From assembly GCF_003955755.1 (NCBI RefSeq), contig NZ_CP034465.1:124001-188000 (forward strand): a DNA stretch of 64,000 nt, read 5' to 3'. The number at the start of each line of letters is the position of its first letter. Position 1 is the first letter of the stretch. A program made the position numbers and the translations under genes. Under the pieces are notes generated by a model, which searched no databases, had not been told where the DNA came from, and saw only the letters and a list, made by a program, of their open reading frames with translations. Of the stretch, positions 34,090 through 43,398 are shown in pieces. The DNA comes from Jeotgalibaca ciconiae. GTDB taxonomy: Bacteria > Bacillota > Bacilli > Lactobacillales > Aerococcaceae.

Positions 34090-35053
34090 TTAATCTTCAG
34101 TAAACACATGCAACAAACTTAAGGTGCCCTTTCTCTCTGTATCCATTGCGAAATAAACTGCCGGTTCGTTTCTTTCTGGGTCTTCAATCCCAATATATAT
34201 AGAGTAATTTTCCTCCGATGGATATTCCAAATGAATCTCATTTTTTGTCTTTTTTTCTATTCCAGGAAGCAACTTTGAAAGTTTTATATCAATCATAATT
34301 TTATCAATCAATTCTCCAGAACTATTTTCTAAATAAAGATACGCCGGCCAATCCCAATACATCGGAGCTAACCCAGTATTTTCCCATAGCAGTTTTATTT
34401 TTATCTTGTCAGAAAAGCGAGAGATATCCATTTCCATCTCTTTGATTCCAATTCGATATCCGATTGCCTCCAACACCTTCTTAGTCCCTTCTTGGAACAA
34501 ATCGCTTGTATCATGGGACACGGGGACCGAGATAGGTGGTATGTGATGCTTCCAGAAGTTTCAATGTCTGATCGATATTTTGAACAATCATTTCATGCAT
34601 GGGAATGGAACTGGTGAATTCCCCTCCAATGGGAACGGTTTTCCAAGCATTTTCCATAGAAATGAGCCCGCCTTCTTCAGATGTCTGGTCATATTGACCA
34701 CCATTTTGTATGGTATCTAACCAATCGATCGTTTCTTCCGCATGTCCTGTCATATCGTTGTAAATACCAAACCCATGAATATCTGCAGCTTCGAAAGGTT
34801 GTCGCATCATTATTTTTGCATTTGGAAAAGCTTCTAGTCCATCCACAAAATGAACAACACCTTCAAAGCTATGTGTATGAAATAAGTGCAGAAAATCTTC
34901 ATCTAAAGGTGAACAATTATAATTTTTTACATGTTTACCAATAATTATAGAATCGATATCTTCAGCAGCAGTAATAGTTTTATGATTTAGACTTAATGGT
35001 TCAAAAAATGTTTTAGAAAGAGATTGTATTTTACCAGTCACTAAAAATTCCAT
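34090..35053 (-). pseudogene. DUF4832-type protein gene, frameshifted (and probably N-terminally truncated)
   Basis: Two overlapping frames together read as one DUF4832 protein. Frame one (34511-35053) ends ...HTTYLGPRVP at a TGA. Frame two (34090-34521) continues HDTSDLFQEGTKKVLEAIGYR, which normally follows directly. The break falls at a CCCC run near 34534-34537; removing one C would give ...YLGPVSHDTSDLF. The joined length of about 320 residues is shorter than I expect for full family members, and the first 60 residues look unlike the usual N-terminal domain, so the gene may be decayed. A sequencing error in the C-run is the main alternative. Confidence 0.7.
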
Positions 35054-35347
35054 TTTCTCCCATCTCCTTTGTTTTGATGAGTATAAAAACGCTTAAAAAG
35101 ATATTTTTATGTAATATGTTTATGGTTCAAAAAATGTGTAGAATATTTTGAGAGGTTCTCATAAGCAGTGTAAAAGAGGATAAAAAGTAGATTATATCAA
35201 TAATTTTCTGAAAGTAGAGGCCAGTGGATAGAGAAGCGGTTGACGAAGAAATAAAGAGGAAAAAGCGAGAGGATGTTATGCAGTAAACTTTTGTTACTTT
35301 TAATTTAGACTTAATATAGCATCATCTTTCTCCTCTGTCCATGTTTT

Positions 35348-35377
35348 TAATCTATTATTTCATAAAATAATAGATTA
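35348..35377. repeat. 13-bp-arm perfect palindrome
   Basis: TAATCTATTATTT-CATA-AAATAATAGATTA: 13 bp arms and a 4-nt loop. There is no U-tract, so it is less likely a terminator; it is a possible operator or cruciform. Confidence 0.55.
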
Positions 35378-35437
35378 ATACGGAAAATAATTATAAAGTT
35401 TGAAAAAACAATCCATTAACTTTCGTTTTATTTAGCT

Positions 35438-35471
35438 AAAAAGAAAAGAGGAGTAGTAGCCAAAGTCCTCT
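35438..35471 (-). terminator. Terminator of the YaeR-like gene
   Basis: On the minus strand AGAGGA/TCCTCT with a 13-nt loop, then TTTTCTTTTT. The stem is short but the U-tract is good. Confidence 0.5.
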
Positions 35472-35541
35472 ATTGAGTACAATTTCTACCACTCTTCATC
35501 TGTATATTTAATTTTAGAACAGTATATCAATTTGAAAAAAA

Positions 35542-35922
35542 TTATTCATGTAGTTCAAGAGGTAAATTATCTGGATCTCTGAAAAAGGTAAAACGTTTAT
35601 TGGTCAACTCATCCACTCGAATTGGCTCACATATTATTCCTTTGCTCTCCAATTCTTGAACAGCCGTATCAATATCTTCGACAAAAAAACAAAGATGTCT
35701 AAGACCTGCCGCTTCCGGATTAGTAAGCCGTTCGGGAGGTTTTGGAAAAGAAAACAGCTCAATTTGACTATCTCCGATTTGTAAGTCTAACATATAGGAG
35801 TCTCTTTCTTCTCGATATGTTTCATTGATGATTGGCAATCCTAAAATTTCTGTATAAAACTTCTTAGATTTCTCATAATCAGATGCAATGATCGCTACAT
35901 GGTGAATATTCGTAAGTTTCAT
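35542..35922 (-). CDS. gloA2: VOC family protein, YaeR/GloA2-like
   Basis: Protein of about 126 residues that closely follows the E. coli YaeR pattern as I remember it: IHHVAIIASDYEKSKKFYTE at the start, YREERDSYMLDLQ, IELFSFPKPPERL, EAAGLRHLCFFVEDID and FTFFRDPDNLPLELHE at the end. It is glyoxalase-I-like with possible metal ligands H7, the Glu of IELFSF, H75 and the Glu of LELHE. The physiological substrate is unknown. The start ATG 35922 has GAGGAG 7 nt upstream, better than the ATG at 35949. Confidence 0.82.
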   Translation of the reverse strand: MKLTNIHHVAIIASDYEKSKKFYTEILGLPIINETYREERDSYMLDLQIGDSQIELFSFPKPPERLTNPEAAGLRHLCFFVEDIDTAVQELESKGIICEPIRVDELTNKRFTFFRDPDNLPLELHE

Positions 35923-35982
35923 AATGAACTCCTCACTGTTTTTCTCCATTATACCTTTTTATTCTGAATAGTCAGCAGTTAT

Positions 35983-37188
35983 CTATTCAAAAGTGATTCG
36001 GTCGATATAGATATTGGCATTCTCGTACTTGCTTTCATATTTCCAGTAGCCTTCAAATTTCTTTTCGAAGGTACTGATATCAAATACAGCGATTCCAGAT
36101 GGATTATCATCTTGGTTAGCCTCAATATACGATTCATACAAAATAACATTCCCGCTATCTTCAACTCTTTCTATAAAAAGAGCATCCCATTCTTGAAAGA
36201 TATCCGAACTCAATCCGAGTTCTTTATCAAAAACAAATTCATCTGTCCTTGTGTCAAAAACTCGCAGTAAATAATCTTCATTGTCATTCAAAAAGAAATA
36301 AATTTTTCCATCTTCTTGAAAGTAACTGGATTTCATTTCATTTCCCAATAAACGTGGTTCATCAATTGTCAGCGATTGAAATTCGCCCATCTCAATATTA
36401 TATTTTTCTAATTGAATATTTGATGTATCACCGTCTTCTGTATATTCAACAGTTTCTAATAATAATTCCACTGGATCTGAATTCAAAATGCTTGCGCTCG
36501 TTCTTGACCAGTTTTCTCCCTCAACGAAATCTTCATTAACTTCGACAACATCCACTACCTTGTTTTGATCAATATCATAAATATAATAGTAGTTATGTTC
36601 CGTGTAATCTTTCATCTCACCAATCATTATATCTAAAACAATGTACTGATTCACGACAGACATACCATATACTGAAATATAGTTAATGGAATAATCCACT
36701 TCAATTAGGATTTCGCCTGCCGCTTCTTCTTTAGTTTCTTTATTCAAGCGTGCAATGGATAATGATATCTCGGATAAGCCTTCACTTCTATCATCATATC
36801 CACGGTAATAATCTTCTAAGTAAAAAAGAAAACCATCATTCTCTATGAAATTATTAATATAATTTTTTTTCCCACGCATAAAGGAAGGATATTCTTTTTG
36901 GTATTCCTTTATGATTGGAGGATTGTAAATATAATCCGTTTTAATAAGACTAGTATCTAGCAGCTCGATTTCTTCCGCTGTTACTTCTATTGATTCTCCC
37001 ATCGTGTAAGGTTGGACAAATTCTCCTGTTAATTCTATATTTTCAACAGTCGATTCATCTCCTTCAATCGTCACTAATTCAATTTTTTCATTAACAATTG
37101 AGGAATAAACAGAAGTACCATAGTAACCCCCAATGATAGCAACTATCAATGAACTTAATCCCAAAACAATCAGTCTCTTGCTCTTCAT
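35983..37188 (-). CDS. Membrane-anchored protein of the YtrA-type ABC operon (unknown function)
   Basis: A 401-residue protein with one N-terminal transmembrane segment (LIVLGLSSLIVAIIGGYYG) and a large acidic, Tyr-rich extracellular part with beta-strand periodicity. Segments such as YYYIYDIDQNKVVDVVEV and DNEDYLLRVFDTRTDEFVF suggest beta-propeller-like repeats. I do not recognise a named family. It follows the permease gene by 11 bp and is the last gene of the operon, so it is likely an accessory protein of the transporter. Confidence 0.7.
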   Translation of the reverse strand: MKSKRLIVLGLSSLIVAIIGGYYGTSVYSSIVNEKIELVTIEGDESTVENIELTGEFVQPYTMGESIEVTAEEIELLDTSLIKTDYIYNPPIIKEYQKEYPSFMRGKKNYINNFIENDGFLFYLEDYYRGYDDRSEGLSEISLSIARLNKETKEEAAGEILIEVDYSINYISVYGMSVVNQYIVLDIMIGEMKDYTEHNYYYIYDIDQNKVVDVVEVNEDFVEGENWSRTSASILNSDPVELLLETVEYTEDGDTSNIQLEKYNIEMGEFQSLTIDEPRLLGNEMKSSYFQEDGKIYFFLNDNEDYLLRVFDTRTDEFVFDKELGLSSDIFQEWDALFIERVEDSGNVILYESYIEANQDDNPSGIAVFDISTFEKKFEGYWKYESKYENANIYIDRITFE

Positions 37189-37199
37189 CTAATTCCCTC

Positions 37200-38024
37200 C
37201 TATATAGTGACTTTCTTTTCAATTAAATAACGACTATAGAAAAACGAGCCTATGATGATCGTAATACACAATCCAAAAAAGAAAATAAGTAGCTCCATTG
37301 AAAAGAAATAGCTGCTAATAGGTGATTCCACAAAAAGAATAAACACAGTTCCACTAAGCAGTACACATATGCCTGCTGCTACAATCCCTTTCCATTTAAA
37401 ACTTCTCTCCATTAAAATAAACGTATAGGCTGTAGATAAAACGGCAATTCCAAATGTGTAATGCAAAAGAAAATCAAAAATATATTGTGGGTAAACGATG
37501 CGTAGTATCTGATCATTTTGAATAGCTTCTCTTATAAATACCTCTTGATACATTTCCTGAGGTGTTATTATATGCAACAGTTCTTTCCCTACAAACATGA
37601 AAATTAACTGAATTGCAAGGAGACCAAATACCATAATCAGAATGGACAATAGTTTAGAAACAAATATACTCATTCGAGAACCGGGTAACGTAAGTAATCG
37701 ATACGATAAATTATTCTTTCCCAACCAGTCACGGTACCAGATAATCACAGCATATAACATCAAACAAATTATTCCTAACATGATGGACAAGCTATAAAAT
37801 CCACTGCCTGTAATGAAATTAAAAGAAACTGTTCCAAATTCATTTACAAAATCGATAATATTTCCCTGTGTTTCACGTTGAAAATATTCAAATTGAGACA
37901 ATCTACTTTGATTTGTTTGGAAAATTGCCGCCAATTGTAAAAGAAAAATAACAACAACCATTCCTAAATAGCCATATTTTATACGATCTAATTCATAAAC
38001 TAATAAGTCGATGGTTTTTTTCAT
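37200..38024 (-). CDS. ABC transporter permease (YtrC/D-like)
   Basis: A 274-residue membrane protein with six hydrophobic segments (VVIFLLQLAAIF, LSIMLGIICLMLYAVIIWY, LLSILIMVFGLLAIQLIFMF and others). It is the permease for the ATPase encoded just upstream, which it overlaps by 4 bp. No substrate-binding protein gene is present, so an exporter or an antibiotic-sensing/detoxifying module is more likely than an importer. Confidence 0.78.
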   Translation of the reverse strand: MKKTIDLLVYELDRIKYGYLGMVVVIFLLQLAAIFQTNQSRLSQFEYFQRETQGNIIDFVNEFGTVSFNFITGSGFYSLSIMLGIICLMLYAVIIWYRDWLGKNNLSYRLLTLPGSRMSIFVSKLLSILIMVFGLLAIQLIFMFVGKELLHIITPQEMYQEVFIREAIQNDQILRIVYPQYIFDFLLHYTFGIAVLSTAYTFILMERSFKWKGIVAAGICVLLSGTVFILFVESPISSYFFSMELLIFFFGLCITIIIGSFFYSRYLIEKKVTI

Positions 38025-38710
38025 GCTTGGTACACCTCTCTCATGATATCAATGATGGATTTTCCTTCATTCTCACGCGCATCTTCTGCATAAAAGTCTC
38101 TTTGAATTTTCCCTAGTTGTAACATAACAATCCGGTCTACAAGAATCTCGATTTCATCAATATGATGTGTAGCAATTAACACACCTTTTCCTGTTACAAA
38201 TTGACTTGTAAAAACTTCTAGTATCTGTTCCCGTGCAAATACGTCGATTCCAGAAAACGGCTCGTCCATTAAGTAATATTCAGCATCCTGACCAAGTCCT
38301 AAAATAAAATTCGCTTTCGCTTGGTTTCCTTTTGACAAATCTTTCATTTTTTCGTTTGGATTCAAATGGAAGAAGTCAATCAAACCATCCGCTTTTTCCT
38401 GATTCCAATTTGAATAATAAACACTCATAAAATCCATTGCTTCCTGAATCGTCATTTTTCTCGGCATTGTTAAGCCGTCAGCAATATAAGCAATTTTTTC
38501 ATAAGAATGATTATCAATAATTTTATCATCAATCAAAATATTTCCTTTATCGATTGGGGATAAACGCATGATGCTATTCATGAGTGTTGTTTTTCCAGTT
38601 CCATTGATGCCGGTAATACAGGTAATCTCATTTGGCTTTACAGTAAACGATACACCTTCCAGCACTTGTTTTCGTCCATATTTTTTATATACATCCTGAA
38701 TCTCTATCAT
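38021..38710 (-). CDS. ABC transporter ATP-binding protein (YtrB-like)
   Basis: A 229-residue ATPase: Walker A GINGTGKTTLMNSIM, signature LSKGNQAKANFILGLG (variant of LSGGQ), Walker B YYLMDEPFSGID and switch His in ATHHIDEIE. The signature LSKGN is common in the YtrB-type family. It lies 2 bp after the GntR gene and overlaps the permease gene. Confidence 0.9.
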   Translation of the reverse strand: MIEIQDVYKKYGRKQVLEGVSFTVKPNEITCITGINGTGKTTLMNSIMRLSPIDKGNILIDDKIIDNHSYEKIAYIADGLTMPRKMTIQEAMDFMSVYYSNWNQEKADGLIDFFHLNPNEKMKDLSKGNQAKANFILGLGQDAEYYLMDEPFSGIDVFAREQILEVFTSQFVTGKGVLIATHHIDEIEILVDRIVMLQLGKIQRDFYAEDARENEGKSIIDIMREVYQA

Positions 38711-38712
38711 TA

Positions 38713-39075
38713 TTAATCCTCCTTCTCGTACCTGTTTTGAATGAGCTCAGAAATCTCATCAGAGGTCAGCCCTAAGTGTTTTGCAACTGATAAAAAATCA
38801 TTCAATGCAGAGTCAATTAATTCAATACGCAATTTCTTCACCGTAAGTGCATCTTCTGTTATTTTACTTGGCGAATTTCCTTCTGTATAAATCAATCCCT
38901 GTTCCTCCATTTCCTTATAGGCACGCTGTGCAGTATTCGGATTTATTTTGAATTGAGCAGCAAGATCCCTTCTTGAAGGAATTTCAGTACCAGGTAAATA
39001 ATTTCCTGCCGCTATTTGTTCTTTAAAGTAGTGAACAATCTGTTCGTATACGGGACTTCGTCGATTAAATTCCAT
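38713..39075 (-). CDS. ytrA: GntR family regulator, YtrA subfamily
   Basis: Protein of about 120 residues. The winged helix (SPVYEQIVHYFKEQIAAGNY, GTEIPSRRDLAAQFKINPNT, AQRAYKEMEEQGLIYTEG) is followed by a short helical C-terminal tail typical of YtrA-type GntR proteins, which repress their own ABC transporter operon and respond to cell-envelope-acting antibiotics in Bacillus. ATG 39075 is favoured by GGCGG upstream. It is the first gene of the operon; twin operators lie just upstream. Confidence 0.88.
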   Translation of the reverse strand: MEFNRRSPVYEQIVHYFKEQIAAGNYLPGTEIPSRRDLAAQFKINPNTAQRAYKEMEEQGLIYTEGNSPSKITEDALTVKKLRIELIDSALNDFLSVAKHLGLTSDEISELIQNRYEKED

Positions 39076-39118
39076 CGTTCCGCCGCCTTTCATGTATTCT
39101 TCTTTTTATACCTTTCGC

Positions 39119-39136
39119 GTATTAACGCATTAATAC
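39119..39136. promoter_or_regulatory. YtrA-type operator, proximal copy
   Basis: GTATTA-N6-TAATAC (GTATTAACGCATTAATAC), between promoter and start codon of ytrA. The same arms and spacing as the second copy at 39172-39189. Confidence 0.7.
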
Positions 39137-39170
39137 ACCGTGCCCAAAAAAATATAATTTCTCGCTCTTA

Positions 39171-39190
39171 TGTATTATATGGATAATACA
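39171..39190. promoter_or_regulatory. YtrA-type operator, distal copy overlapping the -10 box
   Basis: TGTATTAT-ATGG-ATAATACA is a perfect palindrome containing GTATTA-N6-TAATAC and covering the -10 box. Binding here would block polymerase. Confidence 0.75.
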
Positions 39191-39202
39191 CTTCAGAGTC
39201 AA
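39174..39202 (-). promoter_or_regulatory. Promoter of the ytrA-ABC operon
   Basis: TTGACT (39197-39202 complement), 17 bp, TATAAT (39174-39179 complement). Confidence 0.8.
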
Positions 39203-39220
39203 TACTTTTATTAATTTAAT

Positions 39221-39284
39221 AAAAACGGACAAGTCCGCCATGGGCTGCTAAATATAGAAAGCAGAACTTGCGTGCCACTATAAG
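39221..39284 (-). repeat. Post-terminator element of a second type
   Basis: On the minus strand it directly follows the U-tract of the TIM-barrel gene terminator and ends GGCGGACTTGTCCGTTTTT, the same hairpin tail as the dispersed element. Its interior sequence differs from copies A-D. Confidence 0.5.
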
Positions 39285-39314
39285 AAAAAAGCATGCTGGG
39301 TTTAACCAACATGC
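39285..39314 (-). terminator. Terminator of the TIM-barrel gene
   Basis: GCATG paired with CATGC plus inner TTGG/CCCA with one mismatch, followed by TTTTTTCTT on the minus strand. Confidence 0.75.
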
Positions 39315-39320
39315 GACTTA

Positions 39321-40019
39321 CTATTTCTCTTCTTCAACTTGATCTTTTTCTACTACGCGATATTCTTCCATTTTTTTCTTAAAGATATCAGCAACAGACG
39401 GTGGTGTATAGGATATGGCATTTGCACCTGCTTCAATCGTTGCCAGAATTTGCTCGTCCGTTCTTCCCCCAGTTGCAATGATTGGAATGGTAGGATATTC
39501 TTTTCGAATGTTTTTTACAATTTCAACTGTGTTTGCGCCTCCGCTAACATTTAAAATATCAGCACCCGCATCCAACTTCTCTTGGATATTCGTGTAGTCA
39601 GAAACAATGGTGGCGATGACTGGAACATCTACCATTTCATCAATCATCCGAATCGTTTCTGCTGGAGTGGGACCATTTACCACGACCGCAATTGATCCAA
39701 GTGATTCCGCAAATAGACTGATATTTGCAGAACGTCTGCCTTGTGTCTTTCCTCCGCCAACTCCAGCAACAACAGGCATAGATGCCACTGAACTGATTGC
39801 TTGGATAATACCAGGATGGGGAGTGAAGGAGTATACAGCTAATACTGCATCTGCGTCTGTGTTGCAAATAATCGCAATATCAGTAGTAAATATAAAAGAT
39901 TTCAATTTTCTTCCATTTATATTAATACCACTGCATTTTGTAATTACCTCGGGAACTTCAATAATATCTTTACGAAGGTCTGATATGACGCCTGGAATAT
40001 GTTTTTTTTCTCTTGCCAT
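39321..40019 (-). CDS. TIM-barrel protein of unknown function
   Basis: A 232-residue single-domain (beta/alpha)8-like protein with phosphate-binding-type loops: ASMPVVAGVGGGKTQG, DVPVIATIVSD, LDAGADILNVSGGANTVE, PIIATGGRTDEQILATIEAGANAISYTPP. The late Gly-rich loops resemble phosphate-binding barrels such as those of nitronate monooxygenase, ThiG or PdxS relatives. I do not recognise the exact family. There is no obvious partner gene; it lies between the gcv operon and the YtrA operon with its own terminator. Confidence 0.65.
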   Translation of the reverse strand: MAREKKHIPGVISDLRKDIIEVPEVITKCSGININGRKLKSFIFTTDIAIICNTDADAVLAVYSFTPHPGIIQAISSVASMPVVAGVGGGKTQGRRSANISLFAESLGSIAVVVNGPTPAETIRMIDEMVDVPVIATIVSDYTNIQEKLDAGADILNVSGGANTVEIVKNIRKEYPTIPIIATGGRTDEQILATIEAGANAISYTPPSVADIFKKKMEEYRVVEKDQVEEEK

Positions 40020-40112
40020 AGCATACGCTCCTCTCTCTTTAGTCTATTGGTCTCATTATAATTCATATTTTAAATACTTACTACTGTTTGAATTACTAAT
40101 TTTCTTTAAATA

Positions 40113-40169
40113 ATTTCAGAAAAGAAAAAGCCCTCGCTTTCCTACTCTTTATGAATAGAAAAGCGACGG
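40113..40169 (-). terminator. Terminator of the gcv operon
   Basis: On the minus strand a stem CCGTCGCTTTTC/GGAAAGCGAGGG with mismatches is followed by CTTTTTCTTTTC. Confidence 0.65.
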
Positions 40170-40188
40170 ATATTTTTTGATTTAGTAC

Positions 40189-41646
40189 TTATTTAGCAAA
40201 ATAATTTACTTTAATCTTTCTAGCAGCTCTTGTTTCATCTAATCTTGTAACGATTTTATTATGAGGTGCATCTTGAACCAGTTCTGGGCTATTGCGTACT
40301 TCTTCCGCAATTTTTAGCATTGTATCAACAAAGTAATCTAATGTTTCTTTTGATTCTGTTTCAGTAGGCTCAATCATCATTGCTTCCTCAACAATCAATG
40401 GAAAGTAAACAGTGGGTGCATAATAGCCGTAGTCAAGTAATCGTTTCGCTATATCAGCTGTTCGAACGCCTAATTTCTTCTGACGCTTCCCTGAAAGAAC
40501 AAATTCATGTTTGCATATTTGAGAATGCGGAAGATCATACTCGTCCTGCAGTCGTTTCGCTAAGTAATTAGCGTGAAGGACTGCACTTTCAGAAACTTTT
40601 TTCAAGCCAACTGGTCCCATTGTACGAATATATGCGTAAGCACGCACCAAGACGCCAAAGTTTCCATGGTATCCTTTTACTCGGCCAATTGAATCTGGAT
40701 AATCATCCACTAATTGGTAGGAATCAGATTCTTTTTTAATACGCGGAACTGGCAAGAATGGCAAGATATGCTCTTTCACGCCAACCGGTCCTGCTCCCGG
40801 ACCGCCTCCACCATGCGGTGTGCTAAATGTTTTATGTAAGTTTAGGTGGACAATATCGAATCCCATTAATCCTGGCGATGTTTTTGCCATGATTGCATTT
40901 AAATTTGCGCCGTCATAATATAGCAATCCGCCAGCATCATGGATAATTTCTGCAATTTCAACAATATCTTTTTCAAAGAGCCCTAGTGTATTCGGATTTG
41001 TCAGCATCAATGCTGCTGTATCATCTCCAACCTTCTCGCGAAGAGCTGCTGTATCCACCAGCCCCTCAGCAGTTGTAGGAATACTTACTACGTCATATCC
41101 GGCAATATTTGCACTAGAAGGATTTGTTCCATGTGCGCTGTCTGGAACGAATACTTTTGTACGTTTGCTGTCTCCATTTTTTTCATGGAATGCACGTACC
41201 ATCATTAATCCAGTCCATTCACCATGAGCACCTGCAGCTGGCTGAAGAGAAACAGCATCCATCCCTGTAATTTCTTTTAAATCTTCTTGTAATTCATGCA
41301 TAAGCTGTAAAGCACCTTGAACCGTACTGCTTGGTTGTTCTGGATGGATATTCGCAAATCCGTCTAAGCGAGCAACCACTTCGTTAATTTTGGGATTATA
41401 TTTCATCGTACACGAACCTAGCGGATAAAAACCATTCTCTACACCAAAATTATCTTGTGATAATTGTGTATAATGACGCATTAATTGTAATTCGCTTATT
41501 TCCGGTAAACGTGCTGGATTTTTTCGTACCAGATATTCAGGTAAATCTTCGGTAATATCTTTTTCAGCTACATCTGATTGAGGTAAACTGTAGCCGACTC
41601 TTCCTTCGCGACTTAATTCAAAAATTAATGGATTTATTTTATTCAT
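40189..41646 (-). CDS. gcvPB: Glycine dehydrogenase (decarboxylating) subunit 2
   Basis: Protein of about 485 residues, the PLP-carrying half of the split P-protein of the glycine cleavage system. The PLP lysine is in [18 protein letters not shown]. Other conserved parts are [35 protein letters not shown] and [16 protein letters not shown]. It decarboxylates glycine and passes the aminomethyl group to GcvH. The true start is ATG 41646, overlapping the gcvPA stop, with GGAGG upstream. Last gene of the operon. Confidence 0.96.
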   Translation of the reverse strand: MNKINPLIFELSREGRVGYSLPQSDVAEKDITEDLPEYLVRKNPARLPEISELQLMRHYTQLSQDNFGVENGFYPLGSCTMKYNPKINEVVARLDGFANIHPEQPSSTVQGALQLMHELQEDLKEITGMDAVSLQPAAGAHGEWTGLMMVRAFHEKNGDSKRTKVFVPDSAHGTNPSSANIAGYDVVSIPTTAEGLVDTAALREKVGDDTAALMLTNPNTLGLFEKDIVEIAEIIHDAGGLLYYDGANLNAIMAKTSPGLMGFDIVHLNLHKTFSTPHGGGGPGAGPVGVKEHILPFLPVPRIKKESDSYQLVDDYPDSIGRVKGYHGNFGVLVRAYAYIRTMGPVGLKKVSESAVLHANYLAKRLQDEYDLPHSQICKHEFVLSGKRQKKLGVRTADIAKRLLDYGYYAPTVYFPLIVEEAMMIEPTETESKETLDYFVDTMLKIAEEVRNSPELVQDAPHNKIVTRLDETRAARKIKVNYFAK

Positions 41647-42994
41647 CACGTAAACCTCCCAGAATTGCGACAAATTGATCCAGTTCTGCCTTTGTCCTTT
41701 TTTCAGTAGCACAAACTAGTAAATGATTGGGAAGTCTATAATCTTTCTTTAACGAATAACCACCAATAATTCCTACTTCCAACAATTGACGATTTGCACG
41801 CTCTGCAGAGTATGGGAGCTCCACAACGAACTCATTAAAAAAAGGATGTTCATTAAAAACAGTAAATCCTTTTTTGCTTAATTTGTCTGCCAAGTAGCTT
41901 GCCTTATTAATATTTAACTGCGCCATTTCTTGTACACCTTGCTTCCCTAAAGCCGCCATACAAACAGCAGATGCTAATGCATTTAATGCTTGATTCGAAC
42001 TCATATAAGAAGTAGCTTTTTCACGGCGAATATGTTGTTCTCTGCTTTGTAGAGTCAGAACAAATCCTCGATTTCCTTCAGTATCGACGGTTTCTCCAAC
42101 CATTCTTCCGGGAACTCTGCGAATGTCTGCTTTTTTTACAGAAAAATAACCACAATGAGGACCGCCATAGGACATTGGAATTCCAAATGGTTGAGTGTCT
42201 CCTACCACAATATCGGCTCCAAGATGACCAGGTGCTTCCAATAAACCTAGAGCTAGTGGATTTGCTAAAACAATGAAATAAATCTTGCTGTCTCCCAATA
42301 AATCTTTTACAGCTTTTAAATCCTCAATTGTTCCCAAAAAATTTGGATATTGAAAAATAACAGCTGCAGTATCTTCATCCAATTCTGCGGCTAATTGCTC
42401 TAAGTCCGTTCGATCTTTCATAAGAGGGATTTCAACGATTTCTGTTCCTCTACCAGGAGCGGCTGTTTTGATTACTTCCCTGCCTTGCGGATGAACTGCT
42501 TTTGAAATTAAGACTTTCTTTTTCCGTGTAGCTGCGTGTGCCAGCCCCACCGCTTCGCCTAAAGATGCAAATCCGTCGTATAATGACGAATTCGTTACAT
42601 CCATTCCAGTCAATTCGCTGATCATCGTTTGAAATTCAAAAATAGCTTGCAGTTCTCCTTGGCTCGCTTCTGCTTGATAAGGTGTATAGGCAGTATAGAA
42701 TTCGGAACGCGAAATAACCGCATCTACTACACTTGGTATCATATGATCATAGGTACCTGCTCCTAAAAAAATGGGCATTGTCGTGCTTGTTGTGTTTTTT
42801 GCAGCAAGTTTTTGCATGTGGCGTAGCAAGTCACCTTCTGCCATTGCCTCTGGAATAGACAAGTCAGCATTGAGACGAATATTATCAGGTATATCCGCAA
42901 ACAAGTCTTCTACAGAATCAACGCCAATTTTCTGCAACATTTCTTGGACATCTTCTTCTGTATCAGGTAAATAACGGAAGAACTGTTCTGTCAT
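41639..42994 (-). CDS. gcvPA: Glycine dehydrogenase (decarboxylating) subunit 1
   Basis: A 451-residue N-terminal half of the split P-protein. It starts [19 protein letters not shown], continues [40 protein letters not shown] and [14 protein letters not shown], and has the Gly-rich [14 protein letters not shown] segment. It pairs with GcvPB. It follows gcvH by 3 bp and overlaps gcvPB by 8 bp, a tightly coupled operon. Confidence 0.96.
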   Translation of the reverse strand: MTEQFFRYLPDTEEDVQEMLQKIGVDSVEDLFADIPDNIRLNADLSIPEAMAEGDLLRHMQKLAAKNTTSTTMPIFLGAGTYDHMIPSVVDAVISRSEFYTAYTPYQAEASQGELQAIFEFQTMISELTGMDVTNSSLYDGFASLGEAVGLAHAATRKKKVLISKAVHPQGREVIKTAAPGRGTEIVEIPLMKDRTDLEQLAAELDEDTAAVIFQYPNFLGTIEDLKAVKDLLGDSKIYFIVLANPLALGLLEAPGHLGADIVVGDTQPFGIPMSYGGPHCGYFSVKKADIRRVPGRMVGETVDTEGNRGFVLTLQSREQHIRREKATSYMSSNQALNALASAVCMAALGKQGVQEMAQLNINKASYLADKLSKKGFTVFNEHPFFNEFVVELPYSAERANRQLLEVGIIGGYSLKKDYRLPNHLLVCATEKRTKAELDQFVAILGGLRDE

Positions 42995-42997
42995 TGT

Positions 42998-43384
42998 TTA
43001 CTCCTCCTCTTCAACGAAGGTATTGTATGCTTCTAAATCCATTAATTCAGATAGTTCATTCAGATCAGACAGCTCAATTTCAATCATCCATCCATTCTCC
43101 ATCGCAGACTCATTTACCATTTCAGGACTATCGTTTAATTCTTCATTTTGCTTTGTAATCGTACCTGATACAGGGGAATAAACTTCAGAGACAGATTTAA
43201 CAGATTCTACAGTAACAATTTCCTCTCCAGAGGCAATGTCTCCTAAATCAGCTGTAAAATCGATAAACACAATATCGCCTAATTGTTCTTGGGCATGTTC
43301 CGTGATACCGATCCGAGCCAGCTTATCATCAACTAGCGTTAACCATTCGTGTTCTTTTGTATAATACGTTTTTTTATCTGTCAT
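42998..43384 (-). CDS. gcvH: Glycine cleavage system H protein
   Basis: Lipoyl carrier protein of about 128 residues shuttling the aminomethyl group between P, T and L proteins. The lipoylation lysine lies in the conserved ESVKSVSEVYSP (K63 counting from the second Met). The N-terminus is YYTKEHEWLTLVDDKLARIGIT. GGAGG precedes two adjacent ATGs; the second gives better spacing. No lipoamide dehydrogenase gene is in the operon, so the L protein must come from elsewhere. Confidence 0.96.
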   Translation of the reverse strand: MTDKKTYYTKEHEWLTLVDDKLARIGITEHAQEQLGDIVFIDFTADLGDIASGEEIVTVESVKSVSEVYSPVSGTITKQNEELNDSPEMVNESAMENGWMIEIELSDLNELSELMDLEAYNTFVEEEE

Positions 43385-43398
43385 CATGTTTCCTCCTA

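Larger units (their letters stand above)
35054..35541. other. 488-bp gap upstream of the DUF4832 remnant
   Basis: No gene was found. It contains a perfect AT-rich palindrome at 35348-35377 and the terminator of the YaeR-like gene at 35438-35471. The rest is AT-rich with stop codons in all frames. It may include lost 5' sequence of the DUF4832 gene. Confidence 0.4.

Noticed and set aside
39607-40113. 168-codon plus-strand frame opposite the TIM-barrel gene
   Set aside because: Antisense of a protein with conserved loops; no ribosome site.
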